This document shows positions 1-9,900 of a stretch of 23,064 nt of DNA, one piece after another; the first letter of the stretch is position 1, and each line of letters opens with the position of its first letter. A program made the position numbers and the translations under genes. Source of the stretch: CAZDBA01 sp964503615 (lineage in GTDB: Bacteria > Planctomycetota > Planctomycetia > Pirellulales > Pirellulaceae); NCBI GenBank assembly GCA_964503615.1, contig CAZDBA010000076.1:1-23064 (forward strand), given 5' to 3'. Under the pieces are notes generated by a model that saw only the letters and a program-made list of their open reading frames with translations, searched no databases and had not been told where the DNA came from.

Positions 1-736
1 CATCTTCAGGCGGTTGCCAATCAAGCTCGAAGGGTGGTAGATCGATTTGGACGTCTTGCCACGCCTCATCGACACGAACCATCGCCCTTTCTTCTCCCTG
101 TTGCTGACCCTCTGGCTGTTGGGCTGGTATCGGGAATTGCTCATCGGGCCGCCAACTCACGCTGAACCTCCATCGTCCGTTGGATAAAGGTGGGCCATAA
201 ACACTGTCCATCTGAATTGCATTTGGGTTTTGTTCAGCGAGCATTTCTGCAAGCATTTCGTTGTGTCCTAATTTAAGGCAAACGGCATGAATTCGAATTT
301 CACCCGGTTGGATATTTTCATTTAGTTCACTAAGCCTGTCACCTTGTTGAAGAATGGAATCGGCTTTTCGAGCGGGTCTGCGATCTACTGGCTTTGCGGT
401 GACCAGCAAGTTGCCGCCTCTTGGTTGGGAGTCTCCAATTTGCAGCGTACTTACTGTTGTAAATCCAGGAACAGCGATCGGCTTGTTCGAGCAATTTTGC
501 GCGAATACGAGCAAGTGAATGTTGTTGTTTGGTTCGTCCGCCTGAAGGAACTTAGCCATCATCCGGATACCGTTTTTCGGTTCCGACCACTCGCCGCGAA
601 TTGTAGAATCCAGCTTCTCGACCTGTTGGACGTTCTCAGCGGGAGCATCCTTCTGGTTGTCAGGAATCGTTTGCTGAGCATGCAACGAACAGGGCAACAA
701 TAGAACCAGGGCAGAAATCAGTTTCAAATTACGCAT
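1..736 (-). CDS. Exported protein of unknown function, partial (C-terminus beyond window edge)
   Basis: An open frame of 245 codons reads leftwards from an ATG at 736 to the window edge with no stop, so the C-terminus is missing. The start is supported by a GAGGAA ribosome-binding site five bases upstream and by a typical signal peptide at the very N-terminus (MRNLKLISALVLLLPCSLHA, followed by QQ). The mature part begins with a polar linker, then a segment around residues 48-60 (IRGEWSEPKNGIRMMAKF) and a stretch around 70-95 (NNIHLLVFAQNCSNKPIAVPGF) that reads like a beta-sandwich domain. I do not recognise the family. Secreted proteins with a similar opening occur in planctomycetes, but that resemblance is only an impression. 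The protein is likely periplasmic or surface exposed. The gene diverges from the coiled-coil gene at 1386. Confidence 0.8.
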   Translation of the reverse strand, partial: MRNLKLISALVLLLPCSLHAQQTIPDNQKDAPAENVQQVEKLDSTIRGEWSEPKNGIRMMAKFLQADEPNNNIHLLVFAQNCSNKPIAVPGFTTVSTLQIGDSQPRGGNLLVTAKPVDRRPARKADSILQQGDRLSELNENIQPGEIRIHAVCLKLGHNEMLAEMLAEQNPNAIQMDSVYGPPLSNGRWRFSVSWRPDEQFPIPAQQPEGQQQGEERAMVRVDEAWQDVQIDLPPFELDWQPPED

Positions 737-1385
737 CGAAGTTCCTCATAATTAGGGATGTTAAAATTCATCGCGTTTTTTGAATATGAAAACCGCCAAC
801 CAAGTAGAGTTAGAACCGAAAATCATCGAATTTAACGGTTTGAAGAAAAGGGTTCCTCTCCGCAAAAGAATGCGCTGTCATTTTTTCAAACGCTTGGAAG
901 TGCAAATGGTAACCCGACGCATTAGCGAGCACGAAGGCAAGCTGTTTCCTTGCTTAACGCGTCGGGTTTCCAATAAACGACAGCCTCGGAGTGAACGTCA
1001 ATTCATTACGGTTAGGTTTGAAATCGAAAATGAACACGGGTATCCAACTCATCTGGAAGACGAATCGTTCATATTCAATTTGGAAGCGATGCCAGCATTC
1101 GTAGTAAACTAGGTGGTCTGCTGACGTGAAATGTTCTTGGTTGCACGTACGTTTTGCTTTCAATTTCGGCTTCGAACACTCTTAATACTCTAAATCCGCC
1201 GAGTTTTACTCGCTTGTGCCTCTTTTGTTGAAGATTGCAACCTGATTGTTTCGATCCTGAAAAACGGAAAAACCGATATTGCTTATCAGTCATGCTAGCG
1301 ACGTTTGTCGTTGGTGGTCGAGTCGATTGGCGATTGTTTCTCGGTGGTTCCCTGATCCAACCATTCACATGTACGTGGAGACGAC
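737..1385. other. Non-coding intergenic region between divergent genes
   Basis: This 650-bp stretch separates the divergent genes at 736 and 1386 and should hold promoters for both. The only open frames inside are short, strongly basic and without recognisable domains, and the longest crosses the inverted repeat at 911-968. I found no tRNA, rRNA or known RNA motif in it. No promoter match was good enough to call. Confidence 0.5.
911..968. repeat. Imperfect inverted repeat, candidate dispersed intergenic element
   Basis: The arms AACCCGACGC (911-920) and GCGTCGGGTT (959-968) are perfectly complementary. Pairing continues imperfectly inward (ATTAGCGAG against CTTGCTTAAC), and the centre has its own GCAAG/CTTGC hairpin. 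The transcript would fold into a long stem-loop. No T-tract follows, so it is not a classical terminator. Similar GC-rich palindromes built on CCCGACGCGT are, as I recall, common between planctomycete genes, so a dispersed repeat is the likely identity. Only one copy is in the window. Confidence 0.6.
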
Positions 1386-3833
1386 ATGCTTACTTACGTT
1401 ACGGGCCTATTTCTGGTTTTTGCTGGAATGATCATAGGCTACTTCCTGTCACGAAACGAACACAATGGCGATGATGAAAATCGTCAACGTCTCCACAAGG
1501 AAAACTCGGAGTTACGAGCTTCGTTGAATCGAGGCAAAGTTTCCCTGACCGAGTTGGAAGAAAAATACTCTCGGCAAAACGGACAGTTGAACATCTTGCA
1601 ACAGCTATGCGATGATTGGTCAGCCAGTCGTGAAGAATCGGAACGCGACCGCACGAAACTGGAACTTCAGCTTACTGACTACCAGTCTCGTTCGGAGGAC
1701 CTAACCACTCAATTGCAAGGGGAGAGCCAGAACCGGATCAAGGCGGAAGACGAGCTGCATCGTTTTCAGCAACAACAGGCAGAACGATTCAGCGGCATCG
1801 AAGCCGATTGGATGCAACGCTATTCCAGCATTGAGACTTCGTTGACTCAGCACATGGCCGAACTGAAGCTTTCGCAAAACGAGAAGACTCGTACTGCGGA
1901 ACAGTTGCACGAAGCGCAGGCTCGGATCGCAGAGCTGATGAGCGAACTTGGATCGCAAAAGACGATGTACCAGACCGCTTGCTCCAATGCGACTGGACTG
2001 AAGCAGGAATACACAACCTTAGAGACATCCGTTCAGGACCTTCGGGACAGCCTGAAAGAATCAGAGTCCAACTGTGCCAAAGCGATCTCAGCAAAACGGT
2101 TGGCAGAGGAATCGCTCAAATCGGTTACGGGTCAACTGGAAAAGCGACAGACGGAAATCGTCGAACTACAAAGTTCATTGGCCAGCATGCAAGCTCTCAA
2201 GCAACAGTACGGTTCGCTGGAGGCGTCGTTGTCCAGCAGCGACGACCGCTTACAAATCGTTGCCAGCGAGCGAGACCGAGCGATCGGTGCCGAGAAAGCG
2301 GCTCATGAACACATGGCTGGCCTACAGAAACAGGTTGAGAACCAGGAATCAACGATCCAGGCATTGCGTAGCAAGCACGATGAAGTGCTGGACAAACTCC
2401 GATTGGAAATGGAGAGACGCGCTGAACTCGATCGTAAATACGATATGGAGAAAATGGGGATGCGACAGGAGATCGAATCGCAATCTTCGACTCTCCAGGA
2501 AATTGAGTGTGAGCGGGATGAATTGATCGCTCGTCTTTCCAGCGAACGAGACAAACTGTCTCATCAGCTTCAGGAAGAATCAAAGAACCGTTCGCAAATC
2601 GAACGCACGATGGCACAAGTCCAAGAGTCGCTTACCAAGACCAAGCAAAACCAAACTCGTTTGACAGCCGAAGTCGAAGAAGAATCCCGTATGCGGATCG
2701 AGTTTGAGAATCTTTGCGAACAGGTTCGACAGGAAAAGAACAAAGCTGCTACCGAGTGTGAGCGTTTGCGAGTTAGTCTTGAGAACGAGACCCGGCAGCG
2801 TGAGCAGTTTGAAAACGAATATCGTGAGACCAACCAGCGTCTGATCGCGGCTGTTGCTGAGTGTGAGCGTTTAAAGACGACGACTGAACACGAGTCGGAC
2901 CAGCGTTCACACTTCGCTTTGTCGTGGGAACAATCCAGGACCGAGTTGGAGCAGTTCAAGGCTCAGTGCCAGAAGCTGGAAGTAGGCTTGTCAGCTGAAG
3001 TGGAACAGAAAACGTATTTCGAGACGGCTTGGAAGCAGAATTGCGAAGAGATCGTTGAATTGCAAACTGAATGCGAGCGATTGAGAGGGTGCATTTCTGG
3101 AGACTCGCAACAACTGGAAGGACTCAATAGCGACGTGTTGGAGTTGCGTTCGAAACTGTCAAACGAAACGAAACTTCGAACCGAATTGGAATTGCGCAAA
3201 GACGAGTTGGAGAATGCACTGGTCACGCTTAAAGCTCGTTGTGATGCAATGATGGCCGAGTTGTCTGAGTTGCAAACGATTCGTGATCAACATGCTGTGG
3301 CCAGCGAAAAATGGAAAGAGTATCGCATCCGTCTGGAGCAAACGATCTCGCAGCGTGATTCATCGCTTGGCGAACTTTCAACCTACCGAGTGGAGATCGA
3401 AAGCCTGCGGTTACAACTGGCAAGTGCCAATGCAACAATCGTTGAACTGCGTGATCGCTTGACCGCTTTGGAAACACAACGGGGAACGGACTCGATGATC
3501 CTCCCTCTTGGTCAGGTACGGCAAACGGTTGACCGTGAATATGGTGGTGAGACACGAATCCACCGAACTCGTGGCCGCGTATTTACCTCTCGTCCAAACA
3601 TGGTTGATGATCTTAAGTTGATCTCCGGTGTGGCAACTGTCCTGGAAGGAAAGCTGAACGATTACGGCGTCTATACTTTCCGTCAAGTGATGGAATGGGA
3701 CCAAACCAATATCGCCGAGTTCCAAGAGTTGCTTCCCGCGTTCAAGGACCGAATCGAGCGTGATGATTGGGTGGGGCAAGCCGCTCATCTGTACGACCAC
3801 TTCCACCAAAGATCGGAAGCCCGAGCAGCTTGA
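1386..3833 (+). CDS. Membrane-anchored long coiled-coil protein with C-terminal helix-hairpin-helix-like domain
   Basis: The 815-residue product starts with one hydrophobic helix (residues 2-21, MLTYVTGLFLVFAGMIIGYF), which anchors it in the inner membrane. Residues about 30-700 are almost continuous coiled coil, rich in Glu, Gln, Arg, Leu and Ser, with loosely repeated blocks such as ECERLR and ENETRQREQFENEY. A short basic linker follows. Residues about 739-800 (DDLKLISGVATVLEGKLNDYG, then FKDRIERDDWVGQA) match the small domain found at the C-terminus of many proteins, where it reads 'DDLK.I.GVG..LE..LN..GI.TF.Q...W...FK.RIERDDW'. That domain is related to helix-hairpin-helix folds that bind nucleic acid. 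The start is supported by GGAG six bases upstream. A structural or chromosome-associated scaffold at the membrane is plausible, but no function is established. An intrinsic terminator follows directly. Confidence 0.85.
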   Translation: MLTYVTGLFLVFAGMIIGYFLSRNEHNGDDENRQRLHKENSELRASLNRGKVSLTELEEKYSRQNGQLNILQQLCDDWSASREESERDRTKLELQLTDYQSRSEDLTTQLQGESQNRIKAEDELHRFQQQQAERFSGIEADWMQRYSSIETSLTQHMAELKLSQNEKTRTAEQLHEAQARIAELMSELGSQKTMYQTACSNATGLKQEYTTLETSVQDLRDSLKESESNCAKAISAKRLAEESLKSVTGQLEKRQTEIVELQSSLASMQALKQQYGSLEASLSSSDDRLQIVASERDRAIGAEKAAHEHMAGLQKQVENQESTIQALRSKHDEVLDKLRLEMERRAELDRKYDMEKMGMRQEIESQSSTLQEIECERDELIARLSSERDKLSHQLQEESKNRSQIERTMAQVQESLTKTKQNQTRLTAEVEEESRMRIEFENLCEQVRQEKNKAATECERLRVSLENETRQREQFENEYRETNQRLIAAVAECERLKTTTEHESDQRSHFALSWEQSRTELEQFKAQCQKLEVGLSAEVEQKTYFETAWKQNCEEIVELQTECERLRGCISGDSQQLEGLNSDVLELRSKLSNETKLRTELELRKDELENALVTLKARCDAMMAELSELQTIRDQHAVASEKWKEYRIRLEQTISQRDSSLGELSTYRVEIESLRLQLASANATIVELRDRLTALETQRGTDSMILPLGQVRQTVDREYGGETRIHRTRGRVFTSRPNMVDDLKLISGVATVLEGKLNDYGVYTFRQVMEWDQTNIAEFQELLPAFKDRIERDDWVGQAAHLYDHFHQRSEARAA

Positions 3834-3858
3834 ACTGTGGTGTTCTAAAATGAAAAGC

Positions 3859-3890
3859 AAAAGCCCGGTCGATTTTGACCGGGCTTTTTT
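3859..3890 (+). terminator. Intrinsic terminator after the coiled-coil gene
   Basis: A perfect GC-rich stem (AAAAGCCCGGTC paired with GACCGGGCTTTT, loop GATTTT) ends in six T's, 26 bases after the stop codon at 3833. The opposite strand also has a broken T-rich tail, so it may stop the convergent 2229-aa gene from the other side, though less efficiently. Confidence 0.9.
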
Positions 3891-3906
3891 CATTGCTCAT
3901 TGAAAG

Positions 3907-3930
3907 GAATTCTGGCGAATCCCACTACGA
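3907..3930. repeat. 24-bp dispersed intergenic repeat, copy 1
   Basis: This 24-bp sequence with core TTCTGGCGAATCCCACTACG is repeated exactly at 11988-12011, about 8 kb away. Both copies have the same orientation and both lie just beyond a terminator at a gene border. Neither is coding. An exact 24-bp match between unrelated intergenic regions is unlikely by chance and indicates a dispersed element. Confidence 0.85.
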
Positions 3931-3961
3931 GCCAGTTCGAGTACTTAGTAGTCGCCCGTTT

Positions 3962-6900
3962 CTATTCCTTGGGTGGCGACGCTTGTCGGACTGTGGTTCC
4001 GTGTTCTTCGCTCATGATCAGGATTGAGAACTGAGTGATGCCGTCCAAGGGTGAGTTGCTTTGCGTGGCGTAATCGAAACGACCGCGGAGATCGGTGTAG
4101 CCGTCTTTGAAAAACGCCGTGCGCCCGTCTGCACTTTTCGCGTAAACCTTGATGTAGGTCTTGGGGATCGGCGCGCCAGACTCTTTGGTCGCGATTCGCA
4201 ACTGCCCATAGTTCTCGGTTACCTGAACAGACATCGAATGCGCAAAGTACGCTCGGGATTTCGATTGATCAGGGCTAGTGATTTCAACGGTCACGTTCTT
4301 GTTCTGCAACTCGTCAGGAATTTCAAACGAAGTCTTACCGGAATCGTCCAGCTTGATAACTTGTGAATCGTTAGGTTGAATCAACGAGAAACCATCGCTA
4401 GAGGTCTGTCCGAACGGATTGCGGCTGAACAACAGCTCAACGTCCATTTGGTAGTAGTTGACCTGCAATTGTTCAAGATTTTGATAGGTGACTTCGACCG
4501 AGCCCGATTCGATTGAAAAGTCGAAACTGGCTGCTCGCGCGGCCATTTCGGTTTGCGATTCGGTTCGATTGTCAGGATCGACAGTTGTTGTTGCTCCACT
4601 ACGAATCTCTTCGACGTGAGCAAGCACAGTTTGGAAACGAGTACGCCAACGATCGACAGGATGTTCCGCATGGGTTTTGGCAATCGCAGCGGCCCGTTCT
4701 GGTTTTTCGAGATACATGTTGATATAGGCGTCAAAATAGTCGTACTGAACCTGTTCAGCGATCTCGGACTTGTCGACTTGTTTGAATTCTGCGATCGCTT
4801 CCTCGATTCGGTTTTGCAACAGCAGGTAATAGGTCAGGGCCAATCGATCTTCGCTATCCAACGTTGTTTGATTTGCAAAAACCGTCATAAGTTTGGTGTA
4901 TTGCGCGAACAGTTGTGAATTAAGAATCGTTCGATTCCGTCCGACTTGGTGCTCGCGTGCGTTAATCAGCGGGCTATAGTCACGATGTTCGTACCAACGT
5001 TGTTTGACCGGGTCGATCGTTAGCGGAGTCGATTCAAGCTGAATTCCACACTGCGAAACGAAGGCGTGACTCTGTTGTAGGAACTCGTTGAGCGCTTCGA
5101 TTTCATCGTGCATAACCGAATAAGCCCAAAGCGTATTGCTGAAAACGTATCGGCTTCGCAACGTCTCGATCGTTCGCTTGAAAAAATCGGCTTCTTTCAT
5201 GCGGAAAGCGATTTTGTCCAAGTTGACTCGCATCAAGTTCTCCTGATTCAGGAACTCAAGCACGTCCTCATTCGATCCATTTTGCGAAACGTACTGCCAG
5301 GAACTTTTGTCCAGTTCGGCAGGTTTGTCATCGACAACAAAAGCGGTTTGGTCTGCGATCGCGACCACTTTTTGATTGTTGGTGACATGAGCGGGAAAGT
5401 GTGTGAACTCGCCAGCTGTTGGAAAGTAAAACGAGTATTCGAAGCTTTGCGTACTGAAAGCGGCAAGGCTTACATCGATCGTTTGTGTAGTTTTCGACTG
5501 AGCGACCGCAACCGAACCTCGTGGGATCTGGATCAGCAGTTCGACTGAACGTGGCGAAGAAGTTGGGTTCGTCAAAACAACTTGTCCGCCATACAGTGTG
5601 TGCGCGGCAAATTTGTCACTGACAAATTTGTCGAAACGCATTTCGTCTTCAAAACGATACCGGTCGTTCTTGCGAAAGAAGTTTTCGCTGACCAGCACAG
5701 TCGTGTTTCGACGTTCAACGATCGCGGGACGAATCTGTTGGTGCAGAGCGATCATGGGGCTGCCCGGTGTCAGTCGCATTTCGTTTTCGACGTACTCGAT
5801 CTCGTGTTCCGCAGCCGTAAACGGCAGGTCGATAACGCTGAGAGCGAACATCATTTCGGTAAAGCTGCTATGGGCTTCGGCAAAGTGGGTTGAGATAAAC
5901 GTACCACCTTCATGGTTCGTGTAGTCTCGCCAAAACCGGTTCATTCGCACTCGAGCAAAATTTTGGTCAGCAAGCGGTTGCTGGAAGTAATGTTGCTCAA
6001 TTGCCTCCTTCGTGATGGCGATTCGTCGGTAAAGTCTTGCAACCTCCCCGGGCAACTCCTCTCCGTCTGAATCGTAGAAGTCATCAAATCGGCTTTCAAA
6101 AACTAAAGAATCTTGTGCTTTAAGATCATCAAGCTCAATCGGATCACTTAATACACCTCCCACGACGACACCTTTCCCGTTGAGGTCACTACTTGGTCGG
6201 TTCCATACCTGTCCCTCTCCCGCGTGACCATTGGCACCACCTGGCAGGCCGAAGTCATAGTTCAACCTTTGGGTTGGTTTGGCAGTATTTGGAGCGCTCT
6301 GAGGAATTGAATAGGGTTGGTCACTTTGTACAGGAACTTGAACCGTGTAATTTTGAGTGACGTTCTCTGTATACGGAACTGAGACGGTGTAGCTCTGTTG
6401 AACTTGACTACCATCTTCTAACGTAATCATACGAGTGCGGGTCTCAAGTCGTGTTTTTTGAACCGGTATCATCCTTGTGCGTGTTTGGGTCTGCATGGTT
6501 GTGGTCGATCGAGTCCGCTGCTTATCTGACCATTGACTTGCAAGCGGCGGCAAGCCACGGCTCTGATCTTTCAACCGGTTCTGAATCCCTGAATCGATAG
6601 AGCTTTCGTCGCCAATGATCGTTCCAGCAGCAACCGTCGAATCATACAACTTGCCCGCATAGGCGCGTCGAGTGGGGCGAAACAGATAAAGATCGTTCAA
6701 ATGCTGTTGCAAGTCACCACGTCGATCTTCCAATCGTTGAGAGAGCAAAATCTTCTCCATTGCATTCAAATCCGAAAATGCAGAGGGCTTTGCGTAATCA
6801 CTTAGGTCGGTACCGAGCAAGTAATGATCGATAAAGGTCTTTTCTCGCTTGTTTTTGATATAGGGTTTTACAACCGCACGGAAAAACTTCTTGTCCTTTT

Positions 6901-9900
6901 TGTATATGAAAAAGTTCAATTCGTGGCAGGCATATTCTGAGTACAGGCTTTGCTTTTGTTCTTGAGTTTTGTTTGGCCACTGCAGTACAAAACCAAACTT
7001 TGCCAAGTTCGCGTTTTGGTTGAGAGCTTGCAAAACCAGATAGATGTCACCCAAATCGTCGAACGATTGAAACTTGGCGAGCGCCACATCGTCGATCACA
7101 AACTCTTTTCCGACCTCCAACAGCTCGGTCTGTTTGGACTGTGAAACGTTGGATTCAGGGTCAAACCCTTTGGCCAGACGAAGGTCACGCGTTTCCGGTT
7201 TGGTGGCCGACATAGCAAACGAACGTTGGACCATCGAGTGCATGTCTACGGCCACAACGACCAAATGTTGTTTCTCACCCAGTTTTGCAGGGTCGATTTC
7301 AACAACACCGTCCTCGTCCGGTTTTAGGTTTGCCAAAACCAAAGTTTCGTTGTTCAGGAAGTTTAAATTGGCAAAGTCATTAACGTCGCCTGCGGGTGCT
7401 GAGGCTGACTTTCCGCCGCGCCTTGATTCTTTGCTTTGATCCTGGCTGTCGTTAAATGAGTTACCTCTTTGCAAGGACTCTCTTTGATTTCCTGCGTTAC
7501 CGATATCAAATGGATTAAGCAGCAGTCCCGGGCGGTCAAGCATGTTGCCAACGAATTTCGTTGCGTACCGGCGGTCCAAAATGTATTGGTATTCATCTCC
7601 AATCTTGCGACCGGCCATAAATGTGCTGCGGCGTATGCCCGGAAAGATCACTGCTGGTTCGGTATCACGGACTTTGCCCATCTGGGAAAGCGGGTTAAAC
7701 CTCGGATGGTAACGAGTCGCAAAAACGTGAACGCGAGTGGAAGGGTTGGTGCCCCCGATCTTTACAGCCAGTTTTTCGCCTTTGTCATTGTTCTTCGCCG
7801 ATTCTTTATTGTTTTCGTCGCCGGCTGCCGCGTTGGTTCCCAGCATGTTTTGAATATGAAGTGGAATCGGGGCTCGAGTTTCCAAATGCCGCTTTGCACC
7901 CAAGAGCGTTGTGCCAACGAGTTTTCCATCCGTGATTCGAATCTGAGTGACTTTCCCCGTGTCTTTAAAGACCAGTTGATAGTCACCTGCTTCCAGATCG
8001 GTGATTCCGATAAGTCCATCGTCGACCACGACCGAATCGAACCAGTCCCGCACGATTGAGCCTTGACGCACTTCGAACAATCCAACCTGACTCCGGTTCG
8101 CATTTTGAATTGTCGGCGGCGCAGCAATCCGCACCACGTTTCCGACGAGCGAATGAACCGATGCATAGCTGGTTTGCCCGTCTGTTTCCAAATTCCATTG
8201 GCGCGGGGATCCTGATCCGCATTGAGCACTAACCCACTCGATTCCAGCAAGCTCGCCAAGTTCGATGATGCCGTCGGGACTCGATTGCATGTTGAAATTG
8301 ATCGGTTGCTTAAGAAAGCGGGACTTGCATGAAACGACAACGGCCTGCTGGGGGCGGTTCTCGCCCGATCTTCCTCGAACTTCCAGCAGATAGTCGGCAC
8401 CCGAGCGGACAAGGTGAACATCCTGGATCTCTTCCGATTTGTCGATCTCGTTGATCTGTAGCGCATGCGATGTGACAGTGTTGATCCGCTGCGCGGTGCT
8501 CATACTTTTGATGTCACCCATCAGGCGAAACGACAGTTTGTGCAATCGTGGAGGAACTTGGAACTCAACAACCGATTCACCTAATTCAGAGAGTTCGATG
8601 TCCGTTTTGGTGATCGTAGCGGTATCCCCATCGAGATCGGTCGTTGTAATTTGCAATCGTACGTTTTCCAGCAACCCGACAGGTACCGGTACGCCCGACA
8701 GTTTAAGCTGAGGGCGAACCACAATCTGGCTTTTTCGAGACCGCAGTAACGATTCGCGATCGACATGCAATCCAGCCGTTAGTGTGTAAGTCTCGTTTCG
8801 ATGGTTGAACTTTTCCAGTGAACAGAAACCATCTTTGCGAATGATTACATTTTGCATTCCGGGTTGAGTTGAGAACGGAACAACGATTTTGTTTGTCCGT
8901 TTGCCTTCGGCGTTTTCTTTAGCGGTGTAAACTTGCCCGCCAACAATCAGTTCTGCATCGACAACGGGATCTCCGTTCTCGTCGATGACGGTGAACTCAT
9001 GGCCAGAGAAAACAATTTGCTTGAGACCTGAGTACTGTCCCTTGCGGATGATCGCTCGACTGCTTTTCCCGTTACCGATAAAGTCGATGACGTAGACGCC
9101 GCGACCCTCGAGTTTTGGAAACTCGAACTCCCGTACGACTCGTCTTGCGGCCGGTTCATCGTATTCGAACGTGAGTGTGTCGTTGGGGACCAAGCCATCC
9201 AGGTTGATCTGGGTGTCGATCTCCCTGCCGAATCGACGATAGTAGTTCTCGGTGTTAATCTCAAAAATCTTGACGATCAGTTTGTCAATGTTCTTGGTCG
9301 CCAGTTTCAGCTGGACGGGGTCGGCGGCTTTAAAAACCAATTGATTGGAGACGTCGAACTCAAGATCGACACGCTCGACCAGCGATTTGTATCGCTCTGG
9401 CGAAAGCATCGATGCCCATTGTTCCACATCGCCAGTGCCTCGCAGGATGTTCGCCGTTGCCCATTGAGTTTCCAGGAACTCTGTTTTGATATAGGGGCGG
9501 AATTCTTTGATGTCAGCCGAAGTTTTGAGAAATTCGCGCAGATAGTCAGCCACCATTTTTTCGTCACTGCCGATCGGTACTAAGGGAACTGCTTGGAAGT
9601 TTGAATTAAAATCGACTTGAAGAGTCCGATTTTCTTTTAGACGCTTGAGAAACAGTACACTGCCGTAAGCAACATTCCGAGGCAGTTGGAGGTAGCTCAA
9701 GAATTTTTCACGATCGTACTGGCCCAACTTTTGGTCGGTCAAAAGTTGGTGATAGCGTACGCAAGCTTTGAGCGAGTTGTGGGCGGGATCGAGTTTGTCA
9801 ACGTAGTTCCAAACCTGGGCCAGATGTTCTGCTTGAAGCTCCAGATCGTGCTCCCAGTCTGCGTCGTTGGACGGGCGAAGCTTTTTGAGATAAACGTTTA

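Noticed and set aside
344..703. 119-codon plus-strand open frame
   Set aside because: It is antisense to the signal-peptide-bearing gene that reads leftwards from 736, which has better protein features and a good ribosome site.
780..1112. 110-codon open frame in the left intergenic region
   Set aside because: Its product is highly basic with no recognisable domain, it has no good ribosome-binding site, and the frame crosses the inverted repeat at 911-968. Probably chance.
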